Source: Latrodectus hesperus
Taxonomy: Eukaryota; Arthropoda; Arachnida; Araneae; Theridiidae
DNA length: 64,000 nt
Direction: 5' to 3'
Assembly: GCA_037975125.1 (NCBI GenBank)
Contig: CM075860.1
Location: forward strand, 19,041,093 to 19,105,092
A program made the translations under genes and the position numbers. Below the pieces are notes generated by a model. It saw only the letters and a list, made by a program, of their open reading frames with translations, searched no databases and had not been told where the DNA came from. Numbering within the stretch: position 1 is the first letter of the stretch; the number at the start of each line of letters is the position of its first letter. Below, piece after piece: positions 11,025 to 24,262 of this stretch.

Positions 11025-11128
11025 TAACCTCTTTAGACATCATCCATACTAGAGAGTTACACCTAGACTCCATTAAAGGGTTATCGGACTTTATTAATAA
11101 AGTGGGTGACCCGAGCAACTGGAACTAG
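10916..11128 (+). pseudogene. C-terminal end of LINE ORF2
   Basis: Frame from 10922: MGLFQQDPICWKCHTQEE then TAEHIIYECGALALPRL. The C-X2-C-X8-H-X4-C pattern is the cysteine/histidine motif found at the end of ORF2 in I/Jockey/R1-type LINEs, after the RNase H or linker region. It ends at the TAG after GDPSNWN, followed by a short 3' untranslated region. Everything upstream in ORF2 is deleted. Confidence 0.7.
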
Positions 11129-11234
11129 GAAGCATTGGGTTTGGAGTTAATGGTACAAAATGCTGATAAAAGCAGAAGTGCCCAATGACATACAAACCCA
11201 ATTCTAAGAAGAAGAAGAAGAAGAATGCTCTATA

Positions 11235-12072
11235 GAACTACTTTTGTCACCATATTTTGCTAGACCATTCATATGAAATCATATCTCTACTATGTTCCCA
11301 GCCCATCAACTGCGCCAATTTCTGAAGCAACTGAAATATATCTTGTACATTATATACCATTATAATCAACCGATCACTTTAACTTGTTCGTGACTTATTC
11401 TCAAGCACTTAATCATATTTGTTTATGGGATACGAAAGTTCTTTAATGTTGTTGTTGTTGTGGCTTATCCTCCTTTTGTCTGACGAAGTCAATGATGTTG
11501 AAGTTCTTTGATGTACATTGCCTAATATATTTCGCACTCATTTCGTTTGTCTTTTTTAATGTAATATCTTCATTAAAAGGATGGTTTTTATGCCTTTTTT
11601 TTCGCATTTTGCATCAAAGTACTTTTTGGATATGAAATTACTTAACTTTTTCTATATGCTGCTTTTCAAATATGTAAAATAAAACAATTATCTTGAAGTT
11701 TTTGAAATCTATTACGACATTTTAAATTTAATGTAGTATAATAACTTCTATTTTTTTATAAAAACGCCAGAGAAATGAGTACATCTACTTAACACAGTGC
11801 AAACTTCTCATGGAATAGATTGAACTCGACTAATATCTTGAAGTGTCTAGAGGGGAATTTATTCCATAAATGTTCCTAAGTAATCTACGAATTGATGGAA
11901 ATAAAAGACGCGGTGGGGATTTATGGAGCATCTTGCAAAGCATCCTAGATATGCTCAATAATTTTTTCTCTCAATGGATTTAATTTTAACCCAATAATTT
12001 TCTACCCACTGGAATGGTATGATGGATTTTCAATTATAATAGAATTTTAAGGACCTCTGTCCTTTCTTCTAG
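11235..12072. other. AT-rich intergenic sequence
   Basis: No gene is visible. A short GTTGTTGTTGTTG run at about 11449 may be the tail of an old SINE. Confidence 0.5.
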
Positions 12073-12086
12073 ATCGTAGTAAATAT

Positions 12087-12378
12087 TTTTTCCCGAACGA
12101 ACCCTATGCCGTAACAAGGCCAGAAACTTCTACTCATTTGTCGTTACCCAGCGGGCACCTGTGAACCAAGTCACGGAGGCGAGTAGCATTGCCCGCGTCA
12201 TACCACCACAAACCTGTTTATAGGGCGGGTCACATTCATGCAACATCACAGAAGAAAGGAGCAGAGAAACACAGAGAGAACAGAGGAAAGAAGTAGCATC
12301 TATGCCCGAATCGGGATTCGAACTCGAGTACCCACAGCTCAGGAGTCAAGAGCTCTAACCACTCAGCCATCGGTCGGC
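12087..12378 (-). mobile_element. SINE family B copy with perfect 14-bp target-site duplication
   Basis: A tRNA-like head lies at the right, on the minus strand: GCCGACCGATGGCTGAGTGG then a B-box-like GAGTTCGAATCCC. The conserved body (TATAAACAGGTTTGTGG, GACTTGGTTCACAGGTGCCC, TTGTTACGGCATAGGG) leads to the tail at the left. Perfect duplications ATCGTAGTAAATAT flank it at 12073-12086 and 12379-12392, proving retrotransposition of a unit of about 292 bp. Other copies: 22773-23080, 48590-48868 and 60008-60317. Confidence 0.9.
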
Positions 12379-12392
12379 ATCGTAGTAAATAT

Positions 12393-14340
12393 ACAACAAG
12401 CCTTTTGATGGCTCGTTTAATGATATTGACACTACATTTCACGTGCAAGATTATGATTAATTTTCAACACTCTTTTTAAGTTTCAAATACATATTTTAAG
12501 TACTCTATCAAAACATAGCTTTATTGATATTTGTTATATAAAAATTTAATAAACAAAATCCTAAATTTCAAGATGTATGTACTATAGAGAATATGTTTTT
12601 TAAAAATTTACATATGTAACTCTAAGCACATTTATATACAATAATGTCTTAAATGATTATTAATATTTAAAGTTGCGCGCGCGAATCATCATAGTCCATA
12701 TATTTTTACATTATTCTAACACATTTATAGTCAATCTAATTATATTTTCAAGTGTTAAAAACCAAAACATTTTCATGATTCTTGATATATTTTAGTCAAA
12801 TGGTATTTATAATTATAGCATTAGGAATTATAACGTTCCTATTGCATAAAGCTTAAGTTCAGTCAATCCTTATTTCAAGAAATAATCCATTATTTAAAAT
12901 AAAAAATCAATTGAAATCATAAAATGCATATTAATGACTTTCAGTCCTTAATCACAATACTCATATGTCCTTATTTCAAGTTATTTACCAAATTTAAAAT
13001 CAATTTCAATATTTATGATTTACTTAATTTTCACACAGTATATACATAATTTTTAAATAATCACTTATTAACATTTACTAAATCAAATAGTAATTGAGGA
13101 ATTATAAAGCCAATCTAACTACTGAAGCTCATTCGATTTCAATAATTTAACTAAATTTAAAAGTTTATTTGTGTATCCGCACTTTTTTTATTTCTCTAAA
13201 ATGAAAAATATCAATTTTGAAAACAGACGATATCAAATGAATTCAGACTTTAATTTTCTAAAAATCCATAGAAAAAGGAATTTTATTGCTCCAAACGATC
13301 GAAAGAAGACCCAAGGAAATGAAGTGAATTAAAAATTAACTGCTTTTTGAAAAAAGAATATAAGAGAAAAACCGGGTTAGTTCTTCTACTGCTGATGCAA
13401 TAATACTATTAAAACAAAAAATATTATTAATTATAGAAGTGTCATGAAAACTGCAAATCCTTCGTTTTCAAAAGAAGTCAATCCCTTAAGTAATGGTAAA
13501 GAATAAGGAGGGAATTAAAATCCCTGAAAATCTCTCGAGACAAATTGCAGGGATTTTTCTATTAACAGTAACGAATCACTGATCCCATTCTTCGCTTTGC
13601 TGATGTTGTCGCCAAAAAGCAACAACAGAAGCAAAGCGAAGGACAGAGAGATTCACCATAAAGTTAAATATGGTTTATGTTATATTTTAATTGAAAAGTT
13701 TTCATTTTTCTCGGAAACAAAAAGCGGTTCAATCCTTTAATTCATCATTTGTTCTTTTTTTGCTTTAGCGGCAACAGAAACTTAATAATTATACCCACTT
13801 ATATTCATAGGAGAATATAATACAGACTTTTTCTTTCAGGAAAGAAAAAAATTGAAATAATTTTACAGAATTTAATAGTAATTTATCATGTTTTTCTAAT
13901 AAATCTTCATTTAATTAAATTTTTAATGATTCAAAATGGCGATTTATAGCAATGAGACTTAAGTTACAAGGCTACTTTTTTAATTAATTTAATTCCTAAA
14001 TAAACATGTTATCAAATTAAGTACTTTGAACTCAACATTTTCATGAGATTTATTTAGCACTCGTATGCAAGAAGAAGTATTTGATATTGTTAAATATTTA
14101 TTATATCAATACCACATCCTAAGCAGCTACTAGCGCAGCTTGTCCATTTTTGAACCTTGAGCCACAAAACTAGGCCGGCCAATCGCAACAGCCATAATAA
14201 AATGTTGAGAGGGAGAAAACCAGGACACTTTCCAAATATTCATCTTGAAACGTGCATACCGTTGCTTAAAAAACAACATTGTGTTTAACGATGACCAGAA
14301 TTAAATCTAAGGCCTTCTGAATATTTTACAGGATCTCACT
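12393..14340. other. AT-rich intergenic sequence containing a strong hairpin
   Basis: No gene is recognised. The notable feature is the hairpin at 13590-13641. A slightly GC-richer patch surrounds it (about 13540-13650), and another lies at about 14120-14260. Confidence 0.5.
13590..13641. repeat. Hairpin, 20-bp arms, 12-base loop
   Basis: Left arm CTTCGCTTTGCTGATGTTGT (13590-13609); right arm ACAACAGAAGCAAAGCGAAG (13622-13641). The arms pair at 18 of 20 positions, around the loop CGCCAAAAAGCA. It has no association with a recognised gene or element end. Confidence 0.7.
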
Positions 14341-14660
14341 AAAAATCTGGGTGGCCTGGTTGGTTATAGGTTCTTATCTTTATCCGAAAGTGATAAGTTC
14401 TGATCCTGACTTAACAAAAACTCGTCTGTTTCACTAAAGTTTCCAAGGTTACTTTTTATATCATAGTCGCCATGTTTTCCAAGTGGAATGATACTTCTGT
14501 GGCTGGCGAGTCAGGTATTTGAAAATCTTCTTCTTGTGGTCTCTGCTTTTTAAATTATAAAGATCTCCACACTTTCTCTCAGCATTTTATCCTACGTGAT
14601 AGTGAACGAAGTACAAGGAAGTTTCCTAGTGCTTACAGTCTCACTATTAGGTCTTATAGG
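14341..14660 (+). mobile_element. SINE family A copy, degraded
   Basis: A tRNA-like head (GGTTGGTTATAGGTTC...GTTCTGATCCTGACTT) precedes a body with CCAAGTGGAATGATACTTCT and CTCTGCTTTTTAAATTAT, shared with the other family A copies. The tail is eroded. Boundaries are approximate. Confidence 0.5.
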
Positions 14661-16491
<1,831 letters not shown>

Positions 16492-16854
16492 ATGCATGTT
16501 GGGGAAAGGCTCTATTCTTCTTAATTAAATTAAAAATAAAAAAACATTTACATGATTTCAATGAATGTTTTCCTTTTATAGGATTGTACAACTATTTAAT
16601 TAATAAGAAATATACTAAAGTTCCACTGGATTATATGAATATGAATTAACAATTAATAAATTTTGACAACACAGAGAAACCTACTAAATTTCAATAAAAT
16701 AACTTTTATTTAACTTTAAAGCATAAGTTTTTAAATTATTTACTTTGCGATATGTCACTTTCTTAATTATTTCTTTTTTAGTTTACAGATTGTTAGCCTA
16801 AATTACATTCTAAATTTTTATTAATTCTGAATAAATCTCAGCATATAATCCTTG

Positions 16855-17105
16855 TTGTTGTGTAGTGACGACGACTACTAGGATTTCTAATGTTCAACAC
16901 ATAAAAGGGTAGAAGGGAATGTATGTAATGGGGCAGCCAGTGAGTTTGCCACCATAATTCCGAAAGAAGTTCTTTGGGATTTAGAAGCAGGGACTAAGCA
17001 GCAGATCCACTAGAGATATCATTTCACATGGATGACGTTGCCAGCGAAAATTTTTAATGGCCCCAGTCACCATTAGGGAACACAACGGATCTTCGATTAG
17101 GTCAG
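16855..17105 (-). mobile_element. SINE family A copy, inverted
   Basis: The reverse complement gives CATCCATGTGAAATGATATC, then GTCCCTGCTTCTAAATCCC, and ends in CACTACACAACAACAAGG. This is the same order as the other family A copies and ends in a CAACAA-type tail. The head at the right is weakly conserved. Confidence 0.6.
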
Positions 17106-17239
17106 TACTATTTTTCTCACTATTTTTCTATAATTAGAAGGGATGCACTAACCAAATAACACAGCTACCCCCTCATAAAATATTTAGTTTCATGAAATTT
17201 GTGGTGTGTTTGAAAAATTATTTTTAACAAATTTTAATT

Positions 17240-18184
17240 ATTCTTTTTCCATTCATGTGCAATCAAATTAATGTGACCGCCACACCACGTGCTACTGAGA
17301 TTGATGATAAATAATCAATCACAGAAGGCAATTTACAACAAGGTACAATTGGGTTCCTATAAATGGAGTGTGACGATTTCAGAAAATATTAAGGTCTTTG
17401 GCATAATGCAAAAACGGAACGATTTACACGGCGTTCAAAAGGGTTTAGTCATTGGAATTTTGGCAAATGGTGGAAGCATTTCCATAAAGAAAACTGTAAA
17501 TTGTTCGTATGTCGCTGTGGTAAAAGTTTACCATGCCTGGCAATATGGAACTTCACAAAATCAGTGACTTGACAAATGTAGTGCATCATGGGCCTTAAAC
17601 TGGACGTCTACTGAGTAGAGACAGGTATCGTTTTCCGATGAATCACGTATTATACCTCATCGGACCGATATACTTTGGCGTATACGAAGAGAAATCATTG
17701 AAATCAAGATCCCGACAACCGTTACCTGAACAGTCCGGATCAAAGGTGGAAGCATTATGATCTATAGAATGCTTTTCTGGCATTTTCTGTGTTCCCTATC
17801 ATTGTGGATTGTTCAATACAAGTACGCATATGTCCTTGTAGACCATGTCCACCCCTACATACGCATTGTTTTTCCTCATAAAAATGGCATACATTTGTCA
17901 TACATTTGGCAGTGTACGTGTGTAGTTCAAAGAGAGTCAAGGTTAGTTTACTATTCTTCCTGTTTTGCAAACTCACCTGACTTAAACAAAATCAAGAATC
18001 TGTAAGACCAAATCGGGTTGTTCATGGTATGGATCCTCACCGACGTAATTTAGCGCAGTTTGACACAGCACTGAAGTCGACAATGCTCAAAATCCGACTG
18101 GATACCTTTAGCAGGCCTAGTTGACTCGCCTCCAGTTCGCTTTGCTAAAAGTGGTAACTCTGGTGACATTATAATGGGAGTGGA

Positions 18185-18187
<3 letters not shown>
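17240..18187 (+). pseudogene. Decayed Tc1-like DNA transposon
   Basis: N-terminal HTH remnant from about 17406: LHGVQKGLVIGILANGGSIS then AAVVKVYHAW-like sequence (AVVKVYHAWQYGTSQNQ). Later frames contain VDHVHPYIRIVFPHKNG and NSPDLNKIKNL, which correspond to the segments around the second and third catalytic acidic residues; the FQQDNAPCH block has decayed. Stops and shifts break the frame repeatedly. The right end, CAGTCCACTCCCATTATAAT on the reverse strand, has a partial counterpart near TTAATGTGACCGCC at 17268, suggesting terminal inverted repeats. Confidence 0.75.

Positions 18188-18228
<41 letters not shown>
18188..18228. repeat. (TA)n microsatellite
   Basis: TA tract directly abutting the right end of the Tc1-like element. 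A TA target site may have seeded the expansion. Confidence 0.95.
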
Positions 18229-18230
<2 letters not shown>

Positions 18231-19217
18231 TAAAATTAGTCATAGAAAACTGGAGTATTTATTTTAAAACAGGTTCTTAAACATGGGGCATAAGTTTCAT
18301 AAATAATAAAAGTTTTCTTAATATTTTAGGATCTAATAACTTAGGAGATTAAAAAGAAGCTTGGAGAAAGTGTTACCTAGTGATTTCTAACGGGGAGCTG
18401 ACAAAGTCTTAAAATAATAATTAAAAAACAATATATGAATTTTTTATTATTTATTTTAATTTTATTCTAAATTTTATCATTAGAACAATTTTGTTTTGCT
18501 TTATTTTATCAAATGCATTTTATTTGACTTTGATATTTTTAATTTTGTGATATGCATTTTTATGCATAGTAAACTTTTTAAAGAAATTTTTTTATATAAT
18601 AAGAATGCTAGAAAAATGTTTTAAATTTTTACCTCACATCAAGAAATTACAGTGGTTTTATTCCCCAGAATTTTTAATTCCACCCAAATTTTACAAGAAA
18701 AATAATAATTCTCTCTTATCAGGAATACATTTCATTCAAATTATTTCTTACGCATATATTATTCTGATTGTGTATCAAGACCAGTCCTTACTTTTGAAAA
18801 AGCTGGACAATTTTCATAGTTTGATATTGGCCATTCTTTATGAACTGAAGGGTTTTGAAGCAACTTTCATTCTAAAATATGTAAATTAGAAACATCGTGC
18901 AAAAATCTGGCAGGGTAATAAGTTACAAATATAATTTAAATGCTATTTAAATAATAATATTAATTAGATAACATACCGGCTTTTTAAGTTCATCTCAGCC
19001 TTTCATCTTTTCAGTGGATCGATAAATTGGAAGCAAACATGCTTGGGAACTAAACACTGGAGTTTCGTGTTAGGCACAGTGGTGTAAAGGTAGCATTTCG
19101 TCCAGTCGATAAAACTGAGTACCAAAGATGCTGGGCCCTCGGTCAGGAAAACAAATATAGGCATTCTAGACCCTTGGCATACATTAGGCTGTCGGGCTAC
19201 AAATGTGATTGTTTTTA
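18229..19217. other. AT-rich intergenic sequence
   Basis: No convincing gene. A 94-codon frame at 18605-18889 is AT-driven and matches nothing. At about 19060-19200 the sequence is more GC-rich and has a tRNA-like look (GTGTAAAGGTAGCATTTCG), possibly a very old SINE head. Confidence 0.4.
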
Positions 19218-20110
19218 TTAGGTTGGTGCGTATGAAATGTCGGATTCTCTTTACATGCGGACGTTTTCCTCCCTGTTTTCGTTATACTTTTGTATTTGGC
19301 ATAACCTCATTCATACTCATATTGTCCATTGCCAGAGACTCATTTCAGCAAAATAGGTTTTCTCGAAGGTCTTCCCTTTTTTATTTCTTTTGAGTTTATT
19401 GCCGATATGAATTCTGCCGACATTCGCGTCATTTTCTTATATGAGTACAAACTTGGTAATAGTGCTTCAAAAGCTGCACGCAACATAAACCAAGCGTTTG
19501 GGGAGAATACGGTTAACGATCGGAAAGTGCAGCGTTGGTTCGAAAAATTTCGGACTGGCGATTTTTCACTGCAAAATGAGCCGCGCGGAAGACCCAAAAC
19601 GTCTGTGAAGAATGATGACCTGAAGGCTCTAGTGGAAGCGTATCCAGCCGTATCCACGAGGGAACTTGCTATCAGGATGAAAGTTGACCATACAACGATA
19701 TTGAGACACCTTTCTGAGATTGGCAAGGTTAAGAAGATGGACAAGTGGGTACCGCACGCACTGACAGAGCGAAATAAGCTGGATCGGTTAAACGTATGCT
19801 CATCATTGCAGCATCCACCATATTCACCGGATCTTTCGCCGACCAATTTTCATTTTTTCAAGCATTTAGAGCTGTTTTTAAGGGGCAAACACTATGAAAA
19901 TGAAGACAGTCTAAAAAACTCGATATCAGAGTTTATTAATTCTAAAGACCAAAATTTGTTTAAGACAGGCATCTACGCTTTAAAATCTCTTTGGGAGAAG
20001 TGTATTGAAGCGAATGGAGCATACTTTGATTGAATAAACAGCTTTTGAAGAAAGATATGCAGTTTTATACAATCACTTAAGAATCCGACATTTCATACGC
20101 ACCAACCTAA
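19218..20110 (+). mobile_element. Mariner element with perfect 30-bp terminal inverted repeats, core-deleted
   Basis: The terminal repeats at 19218-19247 and 20081-20110 are exact reverse complements over 30 bases, beginning TTAGGTTGGTGCGTATGAAA. TA target duplications sit at 19216-19217 and 20111-20112. At 893 bp it is several hundred bases shorter than an intact mariner of about 1.3 kb. The deletion removes the centre of the transposase but keeps the frame. Perfect repeats and an open frame suggest a recent insertion that could still be moved by an intact relative. Confidence 0.95.
19407..20033 (+). CDS. Mariner transposase lacking its catalytic core (208 aa)
   Basis: The ATG at 19407 (MNSADIRVIFLYEYKLG) matches the usual mariner N-terminus, so I chose it over an in-frame ATG at 19329. 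Residues 1 to about 105 contain the two helix-turn-helix units that bind the terminal repeats (RKVQRWFEKFRTGD; TTILRHLSEIGKVKKMDKWV with PHALTE). Around residue 133 (NVCSSL) the sequence jumps directly to QHPPYSPDLSPTNFHFFKHL, the region of the third catalytic Asp. The WxLYDN-like and HDNARPH segments with the first two Asp residues are gone. The C-terminal tail ends WEKCIEANGAYFD. It cannot cut DNA but could in principle bind element ends. About 140 residues are missing compared with the family's usual length near 345. Confidence 0.9.
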   Translation: MNSADIRVIFLYEYKLGNSASKAARNINQAFGENTVNDRKVQRWFEKFRTGDFSLQNEPRGRPKTSVKNDDLKALVEAYPAVSTRELAIRMKVDHTTILRHLSEIGKVKKMDKWVPHALTERNKLDRLNVCSSLQHPPYSPDLSPTNFHFFKHLELFLRGKHYENEDSLKNSISEFINSKDQNLFKTGIYALKSLWEKCIEANGAYFD

Positions 20111-20112
20111 TA

Positions 20113-22285
20113 GATAATGATAGATTTATTTGTTCAGCTGGTTGGTTGGGTTTTACAGCGCGAGGTCCAAAAAGGACAAGTTGTACCATTTATGTGTTCA
20201 GATTTTGAGTCAGAGTATAATAAGTAACAACTCAAAAGAATTGTTTAAGCTTTTCTAACAAATGATTACTGTTAAAACTTTTTGTATCATTTCCTATGTG
20301 TGTATTCGATATAATATTGTATAAGCATCAATATAAATTTAACAGAATAATACATCTACTCCGTTGAAGGGTAACTGAACAGAATACTTTTAAATAAATG
20401 TTAGATTTAAGGTAATCTTCACCAAAATTTACTTTTTTACCTATGGTCAACAACTCAAAACGGATTTATTTCCCATTTCAACGTAATGACGCTTTTTAAA
20501 TATTATGTGATAAGCATCGAGAGGGTAAAGGAGGAATACTTTCCATTATTGCATCATTCAATGCTTTTACCCTCCAAAACAAAAATTCATCATTTTATAA
20601 AAAAAATAGGAAAAAAATTATCCAAAAGCGAAATTGAGGCATCTACCAATCTAATTTTTTTATGAATAAAACCAAAGAATATAAAATGAATAAAAAAAAA
20701 CTGAACAAAAATTACATGAACAATTCATTTTATTAACAGGTTTGAGAGCGAGCAGCTTCACTTTATCACTTTGCGGGCCCACTCCAGACGTTTCTTATCT
20801 CTCTCCCTACAAAAAGAGTGTTTTCAGCTGAATAATTCATAAACATAATTTACATTTCTCTTTCATAAGCTTATTGTATATACGTCATTTTTGGCTGAAT
20901 ACCAGGAAATTGCTCTAACCCGAGACAGAAGCAAAGAAAATGTGTTTCTAAATTCGTGAGATTAAAGATAAAATAAAACGAATGATTTTTGGATGAGCTT
21001 TTCCTTCCACAGCATCCTTTAAATACATTTGTAAGATGGATGCTCTCAATTATTCTCAACTTCAACTCAATTGGGTGTGTTCTTTTTTAATAAAAAAGTC
21101 ACCGAATGATGTTCTACATCCCAAAATTAAGAATAATTGCTTGTGGGAATGCAAATATAATGTTAAAAGAAGTCAAATGTGAGAATAAAAAGTCTTTTGC
21201 GGCAGAATTAGAGAAAATTTACCATTTTTCGAACTAGATATCCGTCACAATCAAGTTGAATTAACATATGTTTTCAGTTTCTCAATTTATTGCTTTTAAG
21301 TTTTCAATTTCTTTTTTGAGTTAGCATATCTTTTATCTGAAATGATTTAAGTGACTTTTTTATAACATGCAAAAATATTTTTGATTAATTGCAAACAGTA
21401 TTGAAAATTCTTATGATAAAATGAGTAAGAATAATTCATGCCATAACACATATACAAATCCTAATTCTTAAGTTTTAGCTTTGATAAATTATTTTGTTCT
21501 ATGATCGATTGAATATTTCAAAAAGCGCTACTCCATTTGTAAAACGTATAAAAATTTAATAATGTGAAGATGCACCAGTTGGTTTTCGTTGGATTATATC
21601 ACTATTTAAGAAAAATTTTAACTGTTAATTTCCTAACAATATATTAAACCGGCAATATCATTTATATATGAATATTTCTAAGAAGAATAACGACCAATAT
21701 ACTGAGGATTTTATATTTTGTGATAAAACCATCAAATTGCTCATCTAAAAAATCCAAATATCGATATTTGGTAGGACAACACATATGATAATGATCGCAC
21801 ATTTTTTGCTATGCACTTCTTTCATCTTCATAAATGTTCTTTTCTGCTTCCATTTAGCTGTGGAGAGACTCTTTATTTTCTCTCTTTTTAAAATTGGGTA
21901 TTGCAAATAGTCTTATTTTTGTCTTTATTTTTAGTCATGTTTTCATCATGAAGGCTTTATTTTTTTCATGAAAAACATCTATTTTAGCATCCGTTATCTT
22001 ATATTTCCAGATCGAAATAACTTCCAAATACGAAAACTTAAAATAATATTTTTCCTAATGACTTTTTCGTTTTTTGAAACAGATCCATCAATTTATTTAG
22101 CAAGAGTTTATTTTTTAAGTATTTTTAAACTAACTATAACAAGAGAAGCTACGGTTTGATGTTATATTTGATTTTTTTAATCAGTATTTGTTTTCTTGTT
22201 AAAACTGATCTTCCTGATAAATGTAAGCTTGGTATCTTTATTCACAATTATGACATATAACAAATGAAATATATATGTATGGGTG
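20113..22285. other. AT-rich intergenic sequence
   Basis: No gene is recognised. A small GC-richer patch lies at about 20735-20830 (ACTTTGCGGGCCCACTCCAG). Remaining open frames are short and AT-driven. Confidence 0.5.
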
Positions 22286-22465
22286 TGTGGTTTGGTTTGT
22301 TTGTCGCTCAACGGTCATTTTTTGCACACGGGAGCTAATTAACCTACGGTTTAAAGTGGATTCCGAACCACTACAAACATCCATACCCAAGGCGGGATTC
22401 GAACCCATGAACTGTTGAACCGAAGGCAACAGCGCTAACCATTCGGCTGCCAGCTCAGCATGTGT
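22286..22465 (-). mobile_element. SINE family E copy
   Basis: On the minus strand a tRNA-like head, GCTGGCAGCCGAATGGTTAG (A box) and ATGGGTTCGAATCCCGCC (B box), leads into TGTAGTGGTTCGGAATCCAC and GCGACAAACAAACCAAACC. A close copy lies at 47115-47305, with weaker ones at 53085-53245, 53805-53872 and 60745-60830. Confidence 0.75.
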
Positions 22466-22772
22466 GTGTATGTGTGTGTGATGAGACATTAACAAAATTT
22501 AAATCCATTATATTGGTCCTTATAGGTACAACTTAACTTTAATGCATCAAATAGATATCTTCAGATTTAGCTACTTGAAACTGAACCCAATGGAATTAAA
22601 CAAGATAGAATGACTCATATATTATAGTATGAGCAAATTATAATGGAAACAAGCAAGTTAGATCTATTTCATTGTATATTTACGAATAAATATTTAGAAT
22701 AGATTAAAGCTTAGAAGGTTTTAACATTTATGAGAAAAGAAATCCTATTTGGGATATTAACTTGTTATATAT

Positions 22773-23080
22773 ATTTTTTCCAATGGCAAGCACACTTGGG
22801 TGACGAACCCTATGCCACAACAAGGCCAAAAACTGCTACTCATTTATCATTACCCAGTGGGCACCTGTGAACCAAGTCACGGAGGCGAGTACCCGCGCCA
22901 TACCACCACAAACCCGTTTATAGGGTGGGCCACATTCATACAACATCACAGAAGAAAGGACAGAGAAACACAGAGAGAACAGAGAAGGAAAGAAACATCC
23001 ATGCCCGAACCGAGATTGGAACCCGGGACCTACAGCTCAGGAGTCAAGAACGCTAACCACTCAGCCATCGGTCGGCTACA
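22773..23080 (-). mobile_element. SINE family B copy with target-site duplication
   Basis: The head is at the right (CCGACCGATGGCTGAGTGGT reversed from 23055-23075). The body matches the copy at 12087-12378 closely. The 11-bp direct repeat TTGTTATATAT flanks it at 22762-22772 and 23081-23091. Confidence 0.85.
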
Positions 23081-23394
23081 TTGTTATATATCTATAATAG
23101 AAAATCGATAATCTAAAAAACATTTTTTTCGATTAAATATTTTAAACAGTTTATTATAATGCAATTCTCATCGTGAAGAAAGCTCTTAATATCTTGAATT
23201 TTTTTAGATTAAAAAGAATTCTTCAGAACATATTCAACTATGTATCTAAGATTCCATTACACTGAAATTTCCATATAACAGAAAACAGAGAAGTTACTTA
23301 AAGTAGTTTGTTTTTACATTGTTCGATTAGAGTATCAGAGTCTATAATGGTTTAAAAAGCTTTGAGGAAAATATGAGTTTTGAGATCCGATTTA

Positions 23395-23561
23395 AGTTTT
23401 CTTTTCGTGAACAGCAGCAAATTGCTTTTATGTAACAAGTGAAATTGAATTGGTGACAGAAGTAAAATAATTTCCGTTTTCAGTTTTCATTTCGTAAGAG
23501 AAGACAGATTATTTTTATGTTACAAGTGAAAATGAATTGAAGACTGAAGTAAAACACAAGG
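23395..23561 (+). repeat. Older tandem repeat, left part (about 80-90 bp units)
   Basis: Two diverged units of the pattern TTTTCATTTCGTGAACAGCA, then TTTTATGTTACAAGTGAAA, then GAATTGGTGACAGAAGTAA. The same repeat resumes at 25542 on the far side of the mariner, so the mariner inserted into a pre-existing array. Confidence 0.75.
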
Positions 23562-23599
23562 TAAACAAGAAAGTTCTTGATATTTTTAATGACCCAAAA

Positions 23600-24262
23600 G
23601 AACAAGACCTACAGAAAGTGCAGGTTATTGTTAGTCCTCGACGTAATCACCATCCACATCTTTCTGTCAATGAGTCTCCAGTTGTACAATCCCCTTGCGG
23701 TAAAATCGGGGTATTTGGACGCAAAAAAGTTCGTGAGAAATTGGTTCAAGTCTTTTTCATTGATGAAGTATTTTTCTTGAAGATTATGGTCTGGGGAGTG
23801 GAAGAGGTAGCAATTTAATGGTGCAAGGTCAAATGAGTAAGGAAGGTGGTACAAATTCTCTCAAATAAATGGCTGTATAGTATACCTTTCCACACGCGTG
23901 ACATGCGGCCTCTCGTTATCAGTCAAGAACAGTACATCCTTGCGATTAACCATTGCTGGCTCCTTCTGTTACATGCCTGTTGCACACGTCCGAATAACTG
24001 CGAGTACAGGTTGGTAGTAACCGTTTGGACCATTGTTAGCAGCTCATAGTGAACCACTTGAGGACTAATCCTCCATACCAGCTTCATCACAGAGGTACCA
24101 ATCTCCCGACCGGAATTGATGAAACCAATAACTTGCTGTACTTTAATTTACAGCACTATCTTCAAACACTTGAAATATTCGGCGACTCAATGCAGCTGCT
24201 CATAAGCCCACTTTGAAGTTCTAAAGCATATAACACCAAAGGTGCTCCTTCGACACGTTCAT
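23600..24262 (-). pseudogene. Degenerate, internally deleted mariner transposase
   Basis: The ATG at 24262 gives MNVSKEHLWCYML, a stop, then NFKVGL, a stop, then SRRIFQVFEDSAVN, a stop, then WFHQFRSGD: a recognisable mariner N-terminal HTH with stops. Near 24080 it joins in another frame to VWRISPQVVHYELL, a catalytic-domain segment, skipping the first Asp region. Then come LTDNERPHVT (second Asp block) and LPYSFDLAPLNCYLFHSPD (third Asp block, SPD changed to SFD) and FFASKYPDFTARGL. Inactive. Confidence 0.85.

Larger units (their letters stand above)
10426..11223 (+). mobile_element. Internally deleted non-LTR retrotransposon with target-site duplication
   Basis: A GC-rich 5' leader (from CCTGGGGCCTGAGCAG) runs into the start of an ORF1. 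This joins directly to the last part of an ORF2 and a 3' end terminating in (AAG)n at 11206-11224. The flanks AATGTTCTATA (10415-10425) and AATGCTCTATA (11224-11234) match at 10 of 11 positions, so both ends look like true insertion ends. The reverse transcriptase and endonuclease are deleted. This is a short derivative copied as a unit by an intact I/Jockey-like LINE (clade inferred from the C-terminal zinc motif and the AAG tail). Confidence 0.7.

Noticed and set aside
18605..18889. 94-codon frame beginning MLEKCFKFLPHIKK
   Set aside because: It is AT-driven sequence without motifs, and no neighbouring evidence supports a gene.
19340..19846. 168-codon open frame on the minus strand
   Set aside because: It is the antisense shadow of the core-deleted mariner transposase at 19407-20033.
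22800..23111. 103-codon frame, and similar ones at 48592-48807
   Set aside because: They are translations across SINE family B. The shared peptide ([10 protein letters not shown]) reflects the repeat, not a gene.
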